Shown: positions 49,356 to 64,000, numbered from the stretch's first letter. The stretch: DNA of 64,000 nt from Syngnathus acus (GCF_901709675.1 NC_051091.1:10698967-10762966), one strand, 5' to 3'. Program-made: numbers and translations. Notes: generated from the sequence alone by a model not told the origin.

Positions 49356-50904
49356 CTCATGTGTGCGTATGGTGACATGATTAAATGCGAGTTCATTTAA
49401 ATGACGTCATTTGACCCACCTGCAGAAAGTGTCCAAGAACGAGTGCTTTTGCTGTGTTTGGAATTGTCATCTACATGCCATCTTGTCTTTGCAGGTTGCG
49501 ATTTTGTTAACTATATTTCATTTAACTGATGGGTGTGCTAAATAATATATAGAGAGTAGGACGCAGGGAAAGATTTTATACATAGACATTACGATGATAA
49601 TGGCGTTGGCAAAGAGAGCGACTTGTCCTCTAGTTCCCCCGTGTGGCATAAGTGAGAAGTTCAGGCTCTCATGTACTTTAAAATCAAAATGGAAGACAAA
49701 ACAATTGACACAGGAGTGAAAAAAAATCATCCATTTTTATTTGAATCTTCTTTTCAAACATACTGAACAAAATGAACTATTGCAACAGTTGTTTTTGAAA
49801 GAAAGCTGCTTGTGTCATGTATTTCAAATAGTGACATTCTGCTGGGGCAGCAGGAACCGAGAGTCGTTTCTAGTAATTGTTTAAGTAGAATGTTTGCCTG
49901 TGTTTGAAGACAAAAATAGCTTCCTAATGGAATTGGATGTGATATTTGCTGCTGGCTATAATGCACCCAAGAGTCTTTGGCGCTCAGTGTTGTCCACCTT
50001 CAGGTGAGGGGGGGGGTCTTCTCAATGTTGATGTTCACACCCCCGTTTCAACTTCTCCTCTTCCTGATAATGACAAGAATGATTGCCATTATTGCACTGG
50101 TCGGCCAGGAGGGTCACAGCATATGACCAGTGTATGCAGCACCGTGCTTTTAAAAAGTGATAAAATCCTGGTGGGTGGAAGGATCCCAGGCACACTCAAG
50201 TGTTTGTGTGTTGCCATGCTAATGCTAACTCAATCACATGGCACCTCATGCAAGACAACCCATAAAAAGGTGAGCAAATGTGTGAAGTCAGAGGTAAGGG
50301 ACAACCAGCTCACCGGAGACCCTAATGAGGACAATGGCTATTGGATGCATGAAAGGGATAAATGCAGGATTTAGATAAAGCTACTATGTCATTCAAATCC
50401 AACTGGAATCAACACATACATTATTGTCACGTTTCTGGAAAAGAAAAACAACATTCTCAGACAGGGTGTGACAAATATGGCCTGTCGCCACAAGCAGCCC
50501 AATTTGTTCCTTAAGCCAACCACAGAGAACTACAATGAGACTTATATTTGTCACATTTGTATATTATTTGTATTCTATTACCCTATTAGTTTCAGTTAGT
50601 TTTAATATGGCTCTTAAATGTGAGCTTGTCCGTCCCATTTTTGATTATGAGTCATATTACTAGCTTGAGGCGTTGATTGTATGCTAGCTTGCCCAACGCT
50701 GCTTGGGTCTACATTCAGTTGTATGTAGATTCCCCACCCCTACTGTGAAGCAATGATTTCTGTCCAAAGCAGATATACAAAATGCAAACGCATGATGCAT
50801 GGGCACACACACTGTATGAACACAATGTCTGTTTAGCTGTGCTATAAAAGAATGTCTGCTTGTGCTGTACAGTGCGCGGCAGGATGCGTCTTATCCGGAC
50901 GAAG
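49356..50904. other. Interval between the ptma and slc45a1 3' ends
   Basis: Tail-to-tail intergenic interval. The right part should hold the slc45a1 3' UTR (minus strand). The reverse complement of TTTATT near 49,735 is a possible poly(A) signal but is distant and unconvincing. No other feature recognised. Confidence 0.4.
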
Positions 50905-54610
<3,706 letters not shown>

Positions 54611-54789
54611 ATCTCTCTCAAGGCAGCTTAGTCTAGGGAACAAGGCATAAACCAATTTTTTCTTCACTACAGAATGTGAATATTTTTCCACCTTAAGTTT
54701 ATCGGCAACATTTGAATGATCAATTATTAGTATTAGTGGCAGAAATAGAGGTGTGGGTCAGCTTCAGAAGTCATGGTTCATAGTCACAA

Positions 54790-54808
54790 GGGGGGGGGGG
54801 GGGGGGGG
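54790..54808. repeat. 19-bp poly-G tract
   Basis: A homopolymer of 19 G in slc45a1 intron 1, flanked by a loose repeat of 'tcatggttcatagtcacaa' and 'tcattgctcatggtcaaaa'. Prone to assembly and length error. Confidence 0.9.
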
Positions 54809-55123
54809 CAGAAGTCATTGCTCATGGTCAAAAGGGGGCGGAGGAAGGGGGGATAGACCGACCGCCGGTCAGGACACTGCAGACACCACTGCGCATGTAG
54901 CTGCTGCGCATTGCCCATGTGTTCGCTCAGTGAGTATGCGGCATTGTGAAGCGTGTTTCCTTTTCAATATTTCATGCAGGAAGCTGGATTTAATGGCGCA
55001 ACGCACAATGCAATGACAGCTTCAAGTTTATCGTTCAAATTCAAACCAATACATCGATGTATAATTACACAATCGAGAGTCCGTAAAAAGACAAGAGGCG
55101 CCAATAAAAAAATGGATAATTAC

Positions 55124-55340
55124 CTTGTCGGGCTGCCTCGACATTTATAACCGCGCAATGCGTACACAACGACAATGGTGGTTTATAAAAAGAGGCGTCA
55201 AATTTATTACGGGAGCCATGACAGGTGCTCTTTAGGTTCCTTTGATGCAGTCAATCCGAGGTCTCGTTTTTCTACCCCCCAGCCCCTCTTCGCCCTCCCA
55301 AAGCCTCTTCCTGCCGGTCTCTCCCGTGACGTCACGCCCC
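55124..55340 (-). promoter_or_regulatory. Candidate slc45a1 promoter and 5' untranslated exon
   Basis: On the minus strand, a plausible splice donor AAG|GTAATT sits at 55,124 and would join the acceptor at 54,633. Upstream, GC-rich sequence contains a perfect full CRE palindrome TGACGTCA at 55,327-55,334, the kind of site that drives activity-dependent neuronal genes through CREB. Position and exon boundary are inferred; no transcript evidence. Confidence 0.45.
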
Positions 55341-55939
55341 TCCTGCAGCATCAGCACCACCGAACGTCGTCTGCATTCCTCCATAGAAATTGTTTAAGCA
55401 AAAATACTTAAAAAAAATCATAACCTATTCGAAAATATGTAATTTTTAAAATGTGTATGAAAAGAAATACAATCTATCATGGGAAACCAAATAACTATAT
55501 GCAATAATAATAATAATAATAATAATGTATTTATCCTGGCCTATGTAACATAGGTTATGACAATAACCCTATTATTTGAAAATAAATAAACTAAATAATA
55601 ATTTAGGGAAAACATTAGAAAGACTAAACAGTTTTTATTGAACATAATAAATTAAAATCGTGACAATAGAATATGTAGGTTATTTGTATTTTCAAATATG
55701 TAAAACGTGTCTTTAATACCAATATATATCGTTATTGCAAACTGCATTTGTTAAAGAAAAAGTGAGTGACTTTTTGCCATTTACCTATTGTAAATATTGT
55801 ATTGTAGTTCATTTAAAAACAAGCCGTAGTAAAGGTATTAAAACTCTGCAAATGAGGCGTGGAAGAGTGCACACTTTGATGTCATAAACCAGCTCACCTT
55901 TGCTCAACTTCCAAACTCATATTTTCTCCAATTTGAGAA

Positions 55940-56112
55940 TGTCCCGCCTCTTTTTGTAGTCTTTGCATTCCGATTGGCTATTACTAGCTAGCCTAATGTG
56001 ATTGGACAGCACAACTCAATGGGCATACCAGGAAGTGGTTGTTTTGCAACAGCTGCGTTACATATATTTACTATTACATGTTCCCTCTGCATTGAGCATT
56101 TTTTTTTTAAAC
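55940..56112 (+). promoter_or_regulatory. Candidate prxl2b promoter
   Basis: A GC box-like CCCGCCTC (55,942) and two inverted CCAAT boxes (ATTGG at 55,973 and 56,001), spaced 28 bp, lie 107-171 bp before the prxl2b start codon. No TATA box. This is a typical NF-Y-type promoter arrangement. Confidence 0.5.
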
Positions 56113-56324
56113 ATGGATAACATCGATCTTAATCGTGTTGGGAAGAACTTGTTGAAGAGCGCGGACACTGGAGAGGTAATACACTAAACTTTAGTGACTA
56201 AAGTAACGGAGAAGAAACTATCTTGAGTAAATTCTGCAGGTTGTATTACAACAGGGGTGCCCAAACCTTTTCAGCTCGCGAGCTACTTTTGAAATGACCA
56301 AGTCACAAAGATCTACCCACTAAA

Positions 56325-56368
<44 letters not shown>

Positions 56369-56552
56369 ATATGTATATATGTGTGTGTATATGTATATAT
56401 ATGTGTGTATATGTATATATATGTGTGTATATGTATATATATGTGTGTATATGTGTATATATATGTATATATGTGTGTATATGTATATATATGTATATGT
56501 ATATATATGTGTATATATATATGTATATGTATATATATATACATATATGTAC

Positions 56553-56605
<53 letters not shown>

Positions 56606-59600
56606 CATCGTGAAAAAAAAGTCCTACTCCCATTCCCTATGAAAGTGATACTTCTTTCTATGGCCAGCTGCCCCACTCATTTTTATACCCTTTCTTAAGT
56701 TTAAGAGAAAAAACAGGGTTCTGACAATTGGAGGGAACTCGAGAGCTAGCGTGTTTGTGTTGTGTTGTTAGCGCCGTTGTTTGTACACGCGTCAAGTGCG
56801 AAAAAAAATAAAAATATTTTAATATCACGCGATCGACCAATAGTGGCTTGGCGATCGACCGGTCGATCGCGATTGACGTATTGGGCACCCCTGTATTACA
56901 AATTACAATGACTCCATTTAAATCTATTGGACCCATGTTGCCAATCCCTTCAGTGTTGCTTAGAGACCTACTGACATTATATTCCATTATGCTATCCATG
57001 ATGCTATTATACCCCATAGTGAGGCTAATCACTGTCAAGTGTCTCTGGGGTGACTTGTTATCCTAATGATGTGGCAAATGTCACTCACTCAACCTGTGTA
57101 CTGAATGTAGATGTTCAGATACCTTTGGAATAAAATACTCGGTTCCAGTTCATAACAAAACAACATCCATAACAAACAAACATGTTTTTTCTTTTTTCCA
57201 CAGAATGTGGAGCTGCAGTCTCTGTGGCAGGACCGGTCGGCGGTCTTGTTTTTCCTGCGACGCTTTGGTTGCCAGGTGTGCCGCTGGACAGCGGCCGAGA
57301 TAAGTAAGCTGGAGCCTGACCTGAGCGCCAACGGCGTGGCGCTGGTGGGCATCGGGCCCGAGGAGTTAGGCCTCGACGAGTTCAAACAGTTGGGGTTCTT
57401 TAAAGGATGTAAGTGGCATTCATGTGACACACTTGCGGCTCACTCAAGAGACTTTACAACTACTTAGGTACATGTACATATCACAGTTCTCACATGCATG
57501 TATTCTTTATCCTTTGCGAAAAATGATAAATATTACTGCAGCTCTCGGAATAAGTTCTGAAATTCTTCACGCTGCCCCCAGTGTGACTCCAATCCCATGA
57601 ATAAGCAAAACGTGTCTTTTCTTTTTAGCAATCTACATTGATGAGCAAAAGAAATGCTACAAGGATTTGGGCTTCAAAAGGTGAGTCAATCCTCTGTTCC
57701 CGGAACTCACTGCACCGCACCACATTAGGTAAACGAGTTGCCCATCTTGGAAACAGGCAGTGATTCTTCCTCATACCACTAGAGGGCGTCCATGTTCACT
57801 TTGAGAATTTCTTTAAGCGATGGTTTTCAATTGTTGTTGACATCTTCCTAAGTCTTGACCCATTTTATAAAAGTCAAGGAACACAGGTTTATTTCTTTGT
57901 TTAAAAATAATCACTGAAAATAGATGTAGACTATGTTACCTTTGTGAACACAGCATCAAGTAAGTGTCTCATACTACCAAACCCATTCTGCTACATATAT
58001 CCAATTCCATGTTCCTAACCATGGCACTCGAATAAAATAAAAATCTGAAATATGTCACTAGAGTCACCATTCTGCCTTTACAAAGATAATCACACTCCAC
58101 TTGTATTGACTTGCTAGGTACACAGCTTTGAGCGTGGTTCCCGCCGCGCTGGGGAAGAAAGTACGAGAAGCGGCTTCAAAGGTAGCTGTGTTTAGTTGCA
58201 TGCTGTTGCGATTCTCCCGCCCGTTACTGGAATGTACAGTAAAATGACACTTGTCTCTTATTGCTGCTGCTTCACGCAGGCCAGCGCTGGCGGCATCCAG
58301 GGCAACTTCGCCGGTGACCTGCTCCAGAGTGGAGGCATGCTCATCGTAGCCAAAGGTACACTTCAATAAGAAACGTTCCCAAACGTTCTAATTCTAATTG
58401 ACAAAGAAAAAAAAGGTTTTCTATCCATAAGAGTATGAAGTGAAGTGTTTTGTTTTTTTTACATTTTTGAGAAGCGGAATCCAACTCCCATTTTTTTGTG
58501 AAAAATGCTTCTCGGAGGTTTGACTTTAGCGGTGTTTGATATTAGAGGTATAAAAGGGGGGAAAACACTAAAAATAACAACAAAAAGGGAGCAGTGAACT
58601 GTCAGCATAGCTGGAACATTTAAAAATATACAGTATGTAGAAATTTCTCCACAAGAGGGCAGTGCTGCTCCATATGAGAGAAGACTGACGAACAGAAGTC
58701 CTTGTTTTTTTACTTCCAGTTTTGGTGTTTAGCTATGCGGGAAAAAAGTGCTAATAATATGGACCAACCAATAATCCTTTATAATATTTTTTTTCATATT
58801 CATTCATATTAATTTTTGACCTATTTTCGTTCTCTTTGTGATTTATTGTGATTTTAAACAAGAAAACTTGTGAAATATCAACGTGACAAAGCAGTAATAT
58901 ATGCAATTATCGTCATAAATGAAAAAGACAATGGGATGAAGCCAAAATAAGCGAACAGTAAAGTAACCAAAGCATAGTCTATTCACCAGAATCATCTGTA
59001 TCTTTTCTGATTGCCAAGGTGGGGAGAAGATCTTACTGCACTTTGTCCAAGACTCCCCAGGAGACTATATACCTTTGGAGGACATAACAAAAGCGTTGTC
59101 CATTTCATCCCACGCAAAAGAGGGTCAAAGGCCGGTGGTAAGACACACTGCTGTTATTCTAGAAAAAAAATGTCATTGTCATTCCCAATTACCTTCCCAG
59201 TGAGGGGTTAAACGGAACTGCAGGACAAACATGTGTTCACAAACCACACATTAGTCCTTGGTGGTTTTACGTCAGCATCATTGCGCGGATCCAATCGGCA
59301 TCTCCACGGACAATACCGTGGTCATTATTTAGTCGTCACAGTCCACCGCTCTGCAACTGTACTTTACTTCATTTGATTAGGAACTATGATATTCACGATG
59401 GAGAGATCGTCATATTATTTGCAAAATCTTTTTTTTTTCTCCCGTGGGTCCTCAAAGTTTGAGGAAGGGCATTGAGACGGTTAGGGATGTCCTCATGTCA
59501 CACGGGAGCCCAGCAATGGCCAAACATTTGAATTCTTATTTTGAAAACAGGAAAGGATTATTATTGGTGCTTTTTCTAATGCAAACTAAAGTTTGAGACA

Positions 59601-59938
59601 AACTGTGATAGTCACTCCTGTGACAATGAGTTTTGTCAGGCTGCTTGTGACGTTCCATCGTCCATTCCAAGCACACCCGACCTCCCTGTGGCCTGTCCGA
59701 GGGGCAACACGCATCCTCCCTGAACACAAAAGACATCGTTGTTGCTCCGTGCGCTCCAAATGATGGAGAAATAGTGCTAGTCACATAGTCACAAGCTAGC
59801 GGACGCGCTTATTTGGGGGGGTCTTATACAGTGAAGCCTTGTGAACGTGTCGAGTTCAGCGGATGATTCCCGAGAAATTTAGCTTTTTCAGACAAGTTCT
59901 TTTCCTTGCAGTGTAATGATGATGTTTGCACTCGATGA
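56113..59938 (+). CDS. prxl2b: Prostamide/prostaglandin F synthase (peroxiredoxin-like 2B)
   Basis: Thioredoxin-fold enzyme that reduces prostaglandin H2 and prostamide H2 to the F2-alpha forms using thioredoxin-type reductant; cytosolic. Coding exons 56,113-56,175; 57,204-57,408; 57,629-57,680; 58,118-58,181; 58,280-58,355; 59,019-59,137; 59,912-59,938, all GT-AG with matching phases, giving 201 aa (human 198). The redox CxxC is present (FGCQVCRW, Cys44 and Cys47), as are [24 protein letters not shown] and [14 protein letters not shown], all diagnostic of PRXL2B rather than PRXL2A/C. The last exon is only 27 bp (CNDDVCTR then stop). Intron 1 holds a complete hAT MITE. Tail-to-tail with mmel1, as in human 1p36. 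Poly(A) signal AATAAA at 60,040-60,045. Confidence 0.94.
56252..56893. mobile_element. hAT-type MITE with perfect 8-bp target-site duplication
   Basis: The element begins CAGGGGTGCCCAA and ends TTGGGCACCCCTG, a perfect 13-bp terminal inverted repeat. It is flanked on both sides by TATTACAA (56,244-56,251 and 56,894-56,901), the 8-bp duplication typical of hAT transposons. Near the right end GCGATCGACCGGTCGATCGC is a palindrome. The 642-bp interior lacks a transposase and is largely an AT/GT microsatellite. It sits in prxl2b intron 1, clear of splice sites. Confidence 0.92.
56328..56599. repeat. Compound TA / TATGTGTG microsatellite inside the hAT MITE
   Basis: Pure TA runs at both ends (about 30-40 bp each) bracket a 200-bp mixture of TATATATGTGTGTATATG units. 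All frames read as Tyr-Ile-Cys-Val repeats and are not genes. Confidence 0.95.
57776..57790 (+). promoter_or_regulatory. CTCF-like motif
   Basis: CCACTAGAGGGCGTC in prxl2b intron 3 matches the vertebrate CTCF core (CCASYAGRKGGC). Motif match only. Confidence 0.5.
58649..58664 (+). promoter_or_regulatory. CTCF-like motif
   Basis: CCACAAGAGGGCAGTG in prxl2b intron 5 is a near-consensus CTCF core, same orientation as the site 0.87 kb upstream. Confidence 0.5.
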
Positions 59939-60039
59939 GGACGTCAAGTTTGATCCAAATCTCATCCAGTCAGGAGCAAAACATGACATTCCAATGGAAA
60001 GAAACGATTATATCAACAATTTGTTTCGAAAATCGTTTT

Positions 60040-60045
60040 AATAAA
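60040..60045 (+). terminator. Poly(A) signal of prxl2b
   Basis: AATAAA 102 bp after the prxl2b stop codon, at a normal distance for the first usable signal. Confidence 0.65.
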
Positions 60046-60560
60046 ACCAAGACCATACTTTACAACGCCATCCTCTTTCTTTCAGCTTGTTTGTTTGTGT
60101 GTATATATATCCGTACACCAAATGTCAACGTTAACTAAGAGCTAACGCTAACAACGTTTTTAAGCTTACCTATTTTTTACCTATTGTTTTTCACATAAAA
60201 GTGCTCGTCGTGGTCCGGCATTTTTTTCAAAATTTGAAAGAAATATACATTGAATTCACGTTGTTGGGACATTCACTTTAATGGCAATCGTTACAGATCA
60301 GCATCACAAAAATAGCAATCGTTGTAGAAATCAAATTAACAGCAGGAACATTCATAAAACATTATTTTATTTTACTTTTTGAACCTGACAAAGCAACAAT
60401 CTCTTAAATAGATAAATAAATTCCTCTCACATATTTCTTTTTTTTTTCTTCTTCCAATATAGTTCTGATATATACTGTATACTCTAGCAAAAAAGTACTT
60501 GGCTGGTAATAATAACACAGTTTCACCATATGGATGTCACCTGAAGTGTCTATATGTATG

Positions 60561-60612
60561 TAGTCCTGTATAGAACATCAAACAAATAGTCCTGTATAGA
60601 ACATCAAACAAA
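60561..60612. repeat. 26-bp perfect tandem duplication
   Basis: Two identical adjacent copies of a 26-bp unit beginning TAGTCCTGTATAGAACATCA. Confidence 0.95.
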
Positions 60613-60779
60613 TACAAGAACATTTAATGTATATCTAGTACTTAGAATAGAATACGTAGAATAGAGCACATTCAGACTAAACAGTCACAAGGCATCCTGA
60701 ATGTATTTTTCATCTTTTTCTTTAAAGCTCTTTGTAGCACTGAAGCAACACTAATCACCCCACTCTACACGCTTCCACC

Positions 60780-60990
60780 TCTCTTCCTATGCTCCGCTTT
60801 GATTCTCCTACCATTACATGGTAATGAAGCTTGAAAATAACAGTCCCAGCCCCATTCGTCCAGGTTCTTATTGGCGGTCACAAGGCCTCGGCCTCCTTTC
60901 ATCTCCATTAATCAATGTGAGCTTCATCTGATTGCCGCTGCCTGAGCAGTCCACCGGTCACGTGGAATCGGTTGTGTACGAAAGGCAAAG
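60780..60990. promoter_or_regulatory. Conserved-looking non-coding stretch with palindromic homeodomain core
   Basis: Repeat-free sequence with CTTTGAT (TCF/SOX-like), the palindrome CATTACATGGTAATG (60,812-60,826), TTCTTATTGG and CATTAATCAATG, ending near a CACGTG-containing GTCACGTGG. Motif density and lack of low-complexity DNA resemble a conserved enhancer. Not testable here. Confidence 0.35.
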
Positions 60991-62323
60991 AGTCCAGTCT
61001 TAACTATGTTTACGTATTGGTCCGTGTTGTTGTACTAATTCGACAAATGTAGCTTTGTGTCGTCACGTGCGGTTGTGGAAGCAGAGGGATGCTAACGGTG
61101 ATTCAAATCATTGCTATGAGCTAGCAGGATCGTTGTCGTTTTTTAATACAGTGGAAACAACCGTAACACACCCAAACACCCAAAGTAGAATTTTATCTAT
61201 TTATCAATTTTTTATTTATCAATGTTGATAAGCCAACAAAGTTAATGTTGAGATTCAAGGAAGAATTAAAATTGTTTCCTCATAGCAGTACTGTGCTCAA
61301 AATAGCGAACAAACGAAGCAATAATTTTCAAGGGAAAGTTTAAGTCTTGTTTGTTTTGACTAATTTCATAATAGTAGGCAAGCAAACTTTTTTTGTCTTG
61401 CTCATTTTAGATGACTTTTTTGATGGGGCTCAACAAATAATCAGCAGACAAGGAAAATATTTATGACAACACTAAAACTGAAAAGGGAATTTATTGTCAA
61501 ATGCTGTACTCGCGCTAGCTAGCGTAATCGTTGTTTTATTGTTGTTATTTTCTCTACATATTAGCTACAAGAAGTGATTTTGCTTATTTTACAGTTTGAA
61601 AAGCAAAACGTTTTTTTGCTGTGAATCAGTTATGATAAGACAAGGTGGAAATTTTGTTTTCTACATTGCTCTTAAGCATTACTCGAATAACTTTTTACAT
61701 AACAATTGACAATTAACTACACAAATATGTACCTGTCGTGTATGAAAATGTTTTTCCCCCTCAATCCATCAGTTGAAATTCAAACAAGTCATGTCAAGCT
61801 GTGTCAAGTTCTGAAAATTCACCATTAATAGTGTACATGTGTGAGACACTCAAAAGGCTTCTGAAGAGCCAGAGTTAAATATTTAAATAATTTGTTGAAA
61901 AGCTGCAGCTCACTTTAAATGTTAATTCATGGTTAAAGCTGCAAAGATTTAAGTTTTAAGTCTCTCAGGTAATTAGCTGCACTTTAGCAGCCAGTACACA
62001 AAGTCCCAGAGCGGAACTAAGTCTTTTGTAGCCGCCGATCACTTTTGAGAGTGCTCGCCGTGATTGACTCCGTGGCGGTCGAGCGAGAACATTCACGATT
62101 TAATCACAAAGATCTGTTCTCAAGATTTATGAGTAAAATTCCCAGAAGAAAATGCTTTACGTAAAACGTTACTGTTGCCTCGTGAATCCACCAGACCCTT
62201 TTCTTTCTAGCCACTAGAATACTAGACTTCAATACTCGGCGTCACCCCAAATAAATGAGCCCGTTGCAGTTGTCAGCATGAAGACAGTGTCTCCTTTCAG
62301 TTAGTTGTCACAGCAAAAATCTA

Positions 62324-63966
62324 CTACCAGACGCGACATTTTTGCTCTGGGTTCATCGGGCTCCCTTTCTGGCACTGGAACGCCTCTGAGAAGGCTTCAA
62401 AATTCTGGAGTGAACCGAGAACCCTAAGGCAAAAAACAAAGAGAAACATGGAGTACTAGCATGTGAACTCCACCAAGAAAATTCAATACTGAATCAAACT
62501 AGGGATCTTACAGTACCAACCACTTACCTGTATTCTAAAGGGCTGTGAGAGTCTGTCTTAATGGATTGGCTGGCATATTCGGGTCGATACGCCCCGCACC
62601 AAACCTGGATGAAGCAGAGTAATAATTTAGAGCTGTGAGTAGTAATTTCTCAAAAGCATCAATCCACTGATAAATGTCTCTGAATCTTGTGCAATCGCAG
62701 GTATCCTTGTTTTTGTTGTTTTGCTTACTTGGGCAAAGTTAAGAAAGAACAACTGCTTGTGATCCATGTCTAGACCAGGCAGACGAGGCTCTTCTCCTTC
62801 TGTCTCCACCCACTTAAGGTAAGCCTTTAAACAAATCAAGCGTCAATTATAAAACCCATTAAATCAATGTAACATCACACCTTATAGGCTTGCCGAACCC
62901 CTCCGTTATCAGCTATGTTCTCCCCTAAAGTGCTGATTCCGCTCACCTAAAATGACAAATAAAATAATGCTCAGAAATATATCCCGGTGAGGCTGATCTA
63001 CAGTTACGAAGAAGTCTTACGTTTTGTCCGCCAGCAAGTTTCCAGTTGAACTTCCCGTACTGCTGCACCATGCACTGTGACTGCTCCTTGAAATGTTCTG
63101 CCGAGTAATTACTCCACCAGTTGAGCATGTTGCCGTCCTTGTCGAAATTACGCCCTGCCATGGAATACCAAGCAGGATACATTAATTTGAGTACATGTTG
63201 ATCTACCCTTCAGGGGTGTCAAACTCGTTTTTGTCGAGGGCCATTACGACTGTAAACAAACTGATGAATAACTAAGTTTGAAACTGGAGACTAGTAAAAC
63301 CCGTTCAAATATTTTTTAAAGATCAATGGTAACAAAAATTGTTAGCAGTATCTGTATTTTTTTTAAAAAGTGAAGACAATTTGTAACTTTAGTATTGACA
63401 GATGAAGTTGATGTACAGTTTGTCATCGGGGGCCACATAAAATGATGTGGCGGGCCGTATCTGGCCCCCAGGCCTTGACTTTGGGACCTATGCTGTAGCT
63501 TACGTATTTAATTTTGTCACATACAATACAGAGTAAAATTTTAGTTATCTGCATTTACAGAGCAGTGGATTGCAGAAAAAATATTCATAAAAATTAGAAT
63601 ACCCAGCGAATAAAGCCATATCCTAGGAACCTTGGAGGAGACAGAGATAACTGGAATAAAAACTGGAATATTCAGAGAAAACTGGAGTTGCCAGAGACAA
63701 CTCTTAAAAGTCTTACCATTATCATCAAATCCATGCGTGATCTCATGACCGATGACCATTCCGATTCCACCAAAGTTCAAAGCCTGCTGTTGATGTTTAC
63801 TGAAGAAAGGTGGCTGCAGGATGCCCGCGGGAAACACTGGAAACACAAGAAGGTGCACATGAGCGTAGCTGAAAAATACTAATCAGCGGCGCCATTAAAG
63901 ACTTTACCGATCTGGTTTCTGTTGGGAGAGTAAAAAGCATTCACCACTGCAGCACCGATGATCCAC
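62324..63966 (-). CDS. mmel1: Neprilysin-family zinc endopeptidase, C-terminal part (MMEL1)
   Basis: M13 metallopeptidase, a type II membrane or secreted enzyme that cuts small peptides. Only the 3' end is in the window. Coding exons (minus strand, 5' to 3'): 63,966-63,908; 63,836-63,717; 63,154-63,021; 62,946-62,881; 62,824-62,729; 62,604-62,528; 62,423-62,324, all phase-compatible, covering the last 216 residues. Catalytic motifs are intact: HEITH (63,747-63,733) with the preceding VIG, the third zinc ligand in GENIAD (62,922-62,908), and the family C-terminus ending CRVW before [23 protein letters not shown] is highly conserved in M13 enzymes. Sequence alone does not separate mmel1 from mme or ece; I choose mmel1 because it lies tail-to-tail with prxl2b, the arrangement of human PRXL2B/MMEL1. 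An old hAT-like MITE lies in the intron between 63,155 and 63,716. Confidence 0.85.
63211..63490. mobile_element. Old hAT-like MITE in an mmel1 intron
   Basis: Starts CAGGGGTGTCAAACTCG, a frequent teleost hAT terminus, and ends with a decayed counterpart (GGCCCCCAGGCCTTGACTTTGGG). The sub-terminal GGGCC...GGGCCGTATCTGGCCC pattern is characteristic. No target-site duplication found; right boundary uncertain by about 10 bp. Confidence 0.6.
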
Positions 63967-64000
63967 CTGAGTAGCGACCAGGAATGTTTATAATCCCATC

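Larger units (their letters stand above)
60046..62323. other. Intergenic interval between prxl2b and mmel1
   Basis: Tail-to-tail interval of about 2.3 kb. The right part should include the mmel1 3' UTR (minus strand), but its end is unclear. It contains a 26-bp tandem duplication and a conserved-looking stretch (separate entries). No coding exon seen. Confidence 0.5.

Noticed and set aside
56303-56698. Open frames of about 100 codons rich in Tyr, Ile, Cys and Val
   Set aside because: They read through the TA/TG microsatellite of the hAT MITE.
62324-63966. Naming the peptidase mme or ece
   Set aside because: The sequence motifs are shared by the M13 family; the neighbouring prxl2b and the tail-to-tail order favour mmel1. 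Left as a caveat.

Overview
The window is eukaryotic nuclear DNA, and every recognisable gene points to a ray-finned (teleost) fish. The genes are spliced with GT-AG introns and encode vertebrate-specific proteins. The repeats are typical of fish: an RTE-like non-LTR retrotransposon with a (TGGA)n tail, hAT and Tc1-like MITEs, a V-SINE-like tail, and long CA and AT microsatellites. The species cannot be named from the sequence alone.

Layout. Positions 1-24,050 hold no gene I can support: AT-rich intergenic DNA with microsatellites, a 119-bp tandem duplication, a V-SINE remnant, a Tc1-like MITE and a few stretches that look like conserved non-coding DNA. Six genes follow. (1) tas1r3, + strand, 24,051-28,202: taste receptor type 1 member 3, 8 coding exons, 847 aa. 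(2) A coiled-coil outer-dynein-arm docking protein, best called odad1/ccdc114, + strand, 29,127-32,840: 14 coding exons, 577 aa. From 32.8 to 46 kb is gene-poor DNA with a fold-back element, several RFX X-box-like motifs and a decayed LINE at 40.24-43.52 kb. (3) ptma (prothymosin alpha), + strand, 46,589-48,539: 5 coding exons, 115 aa, with a CCAAT-rich promoter. (4) slc45a1, - strand, 50,905-54,610: 8 coding exons, 793 aa. (5) prxl2b (fam213b), + strand, 56,113-59,938: 7 coding exons, 201 aa, with a hAT MITE in intron 1. (6) The 3' part of a neprilysin-family gene, best called mmel1, - strand, 62,324-63,966, running off the right edge.

The genes do not form one pathway. They share a chromosomal neighbourhood: tas1r3, slc45a1, prxl2b and mmel1 all have human orthologues on 1p36, and prxl2b/mmel1 keep the tail-to-tail order of the human pair. 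slc45a1 and prxl2b stand head to head with their putative promoters within about 1 kb.

I found no sign of a new biological system such as a cluster, CRISPR array or novel operon-like unit. The most interesting observations are the exon structure of tas1r3 (two introns beyond the usual six-exon plan, one with an apparent GC splice donor), a set of palindromic RFX-type motifs between 11 and 38 kb, two strong CTCF-like motifs in prxl2b introns, transposon insertions with readable target-site duplications, and the non-coding stretch between prxl2b and mmel1.
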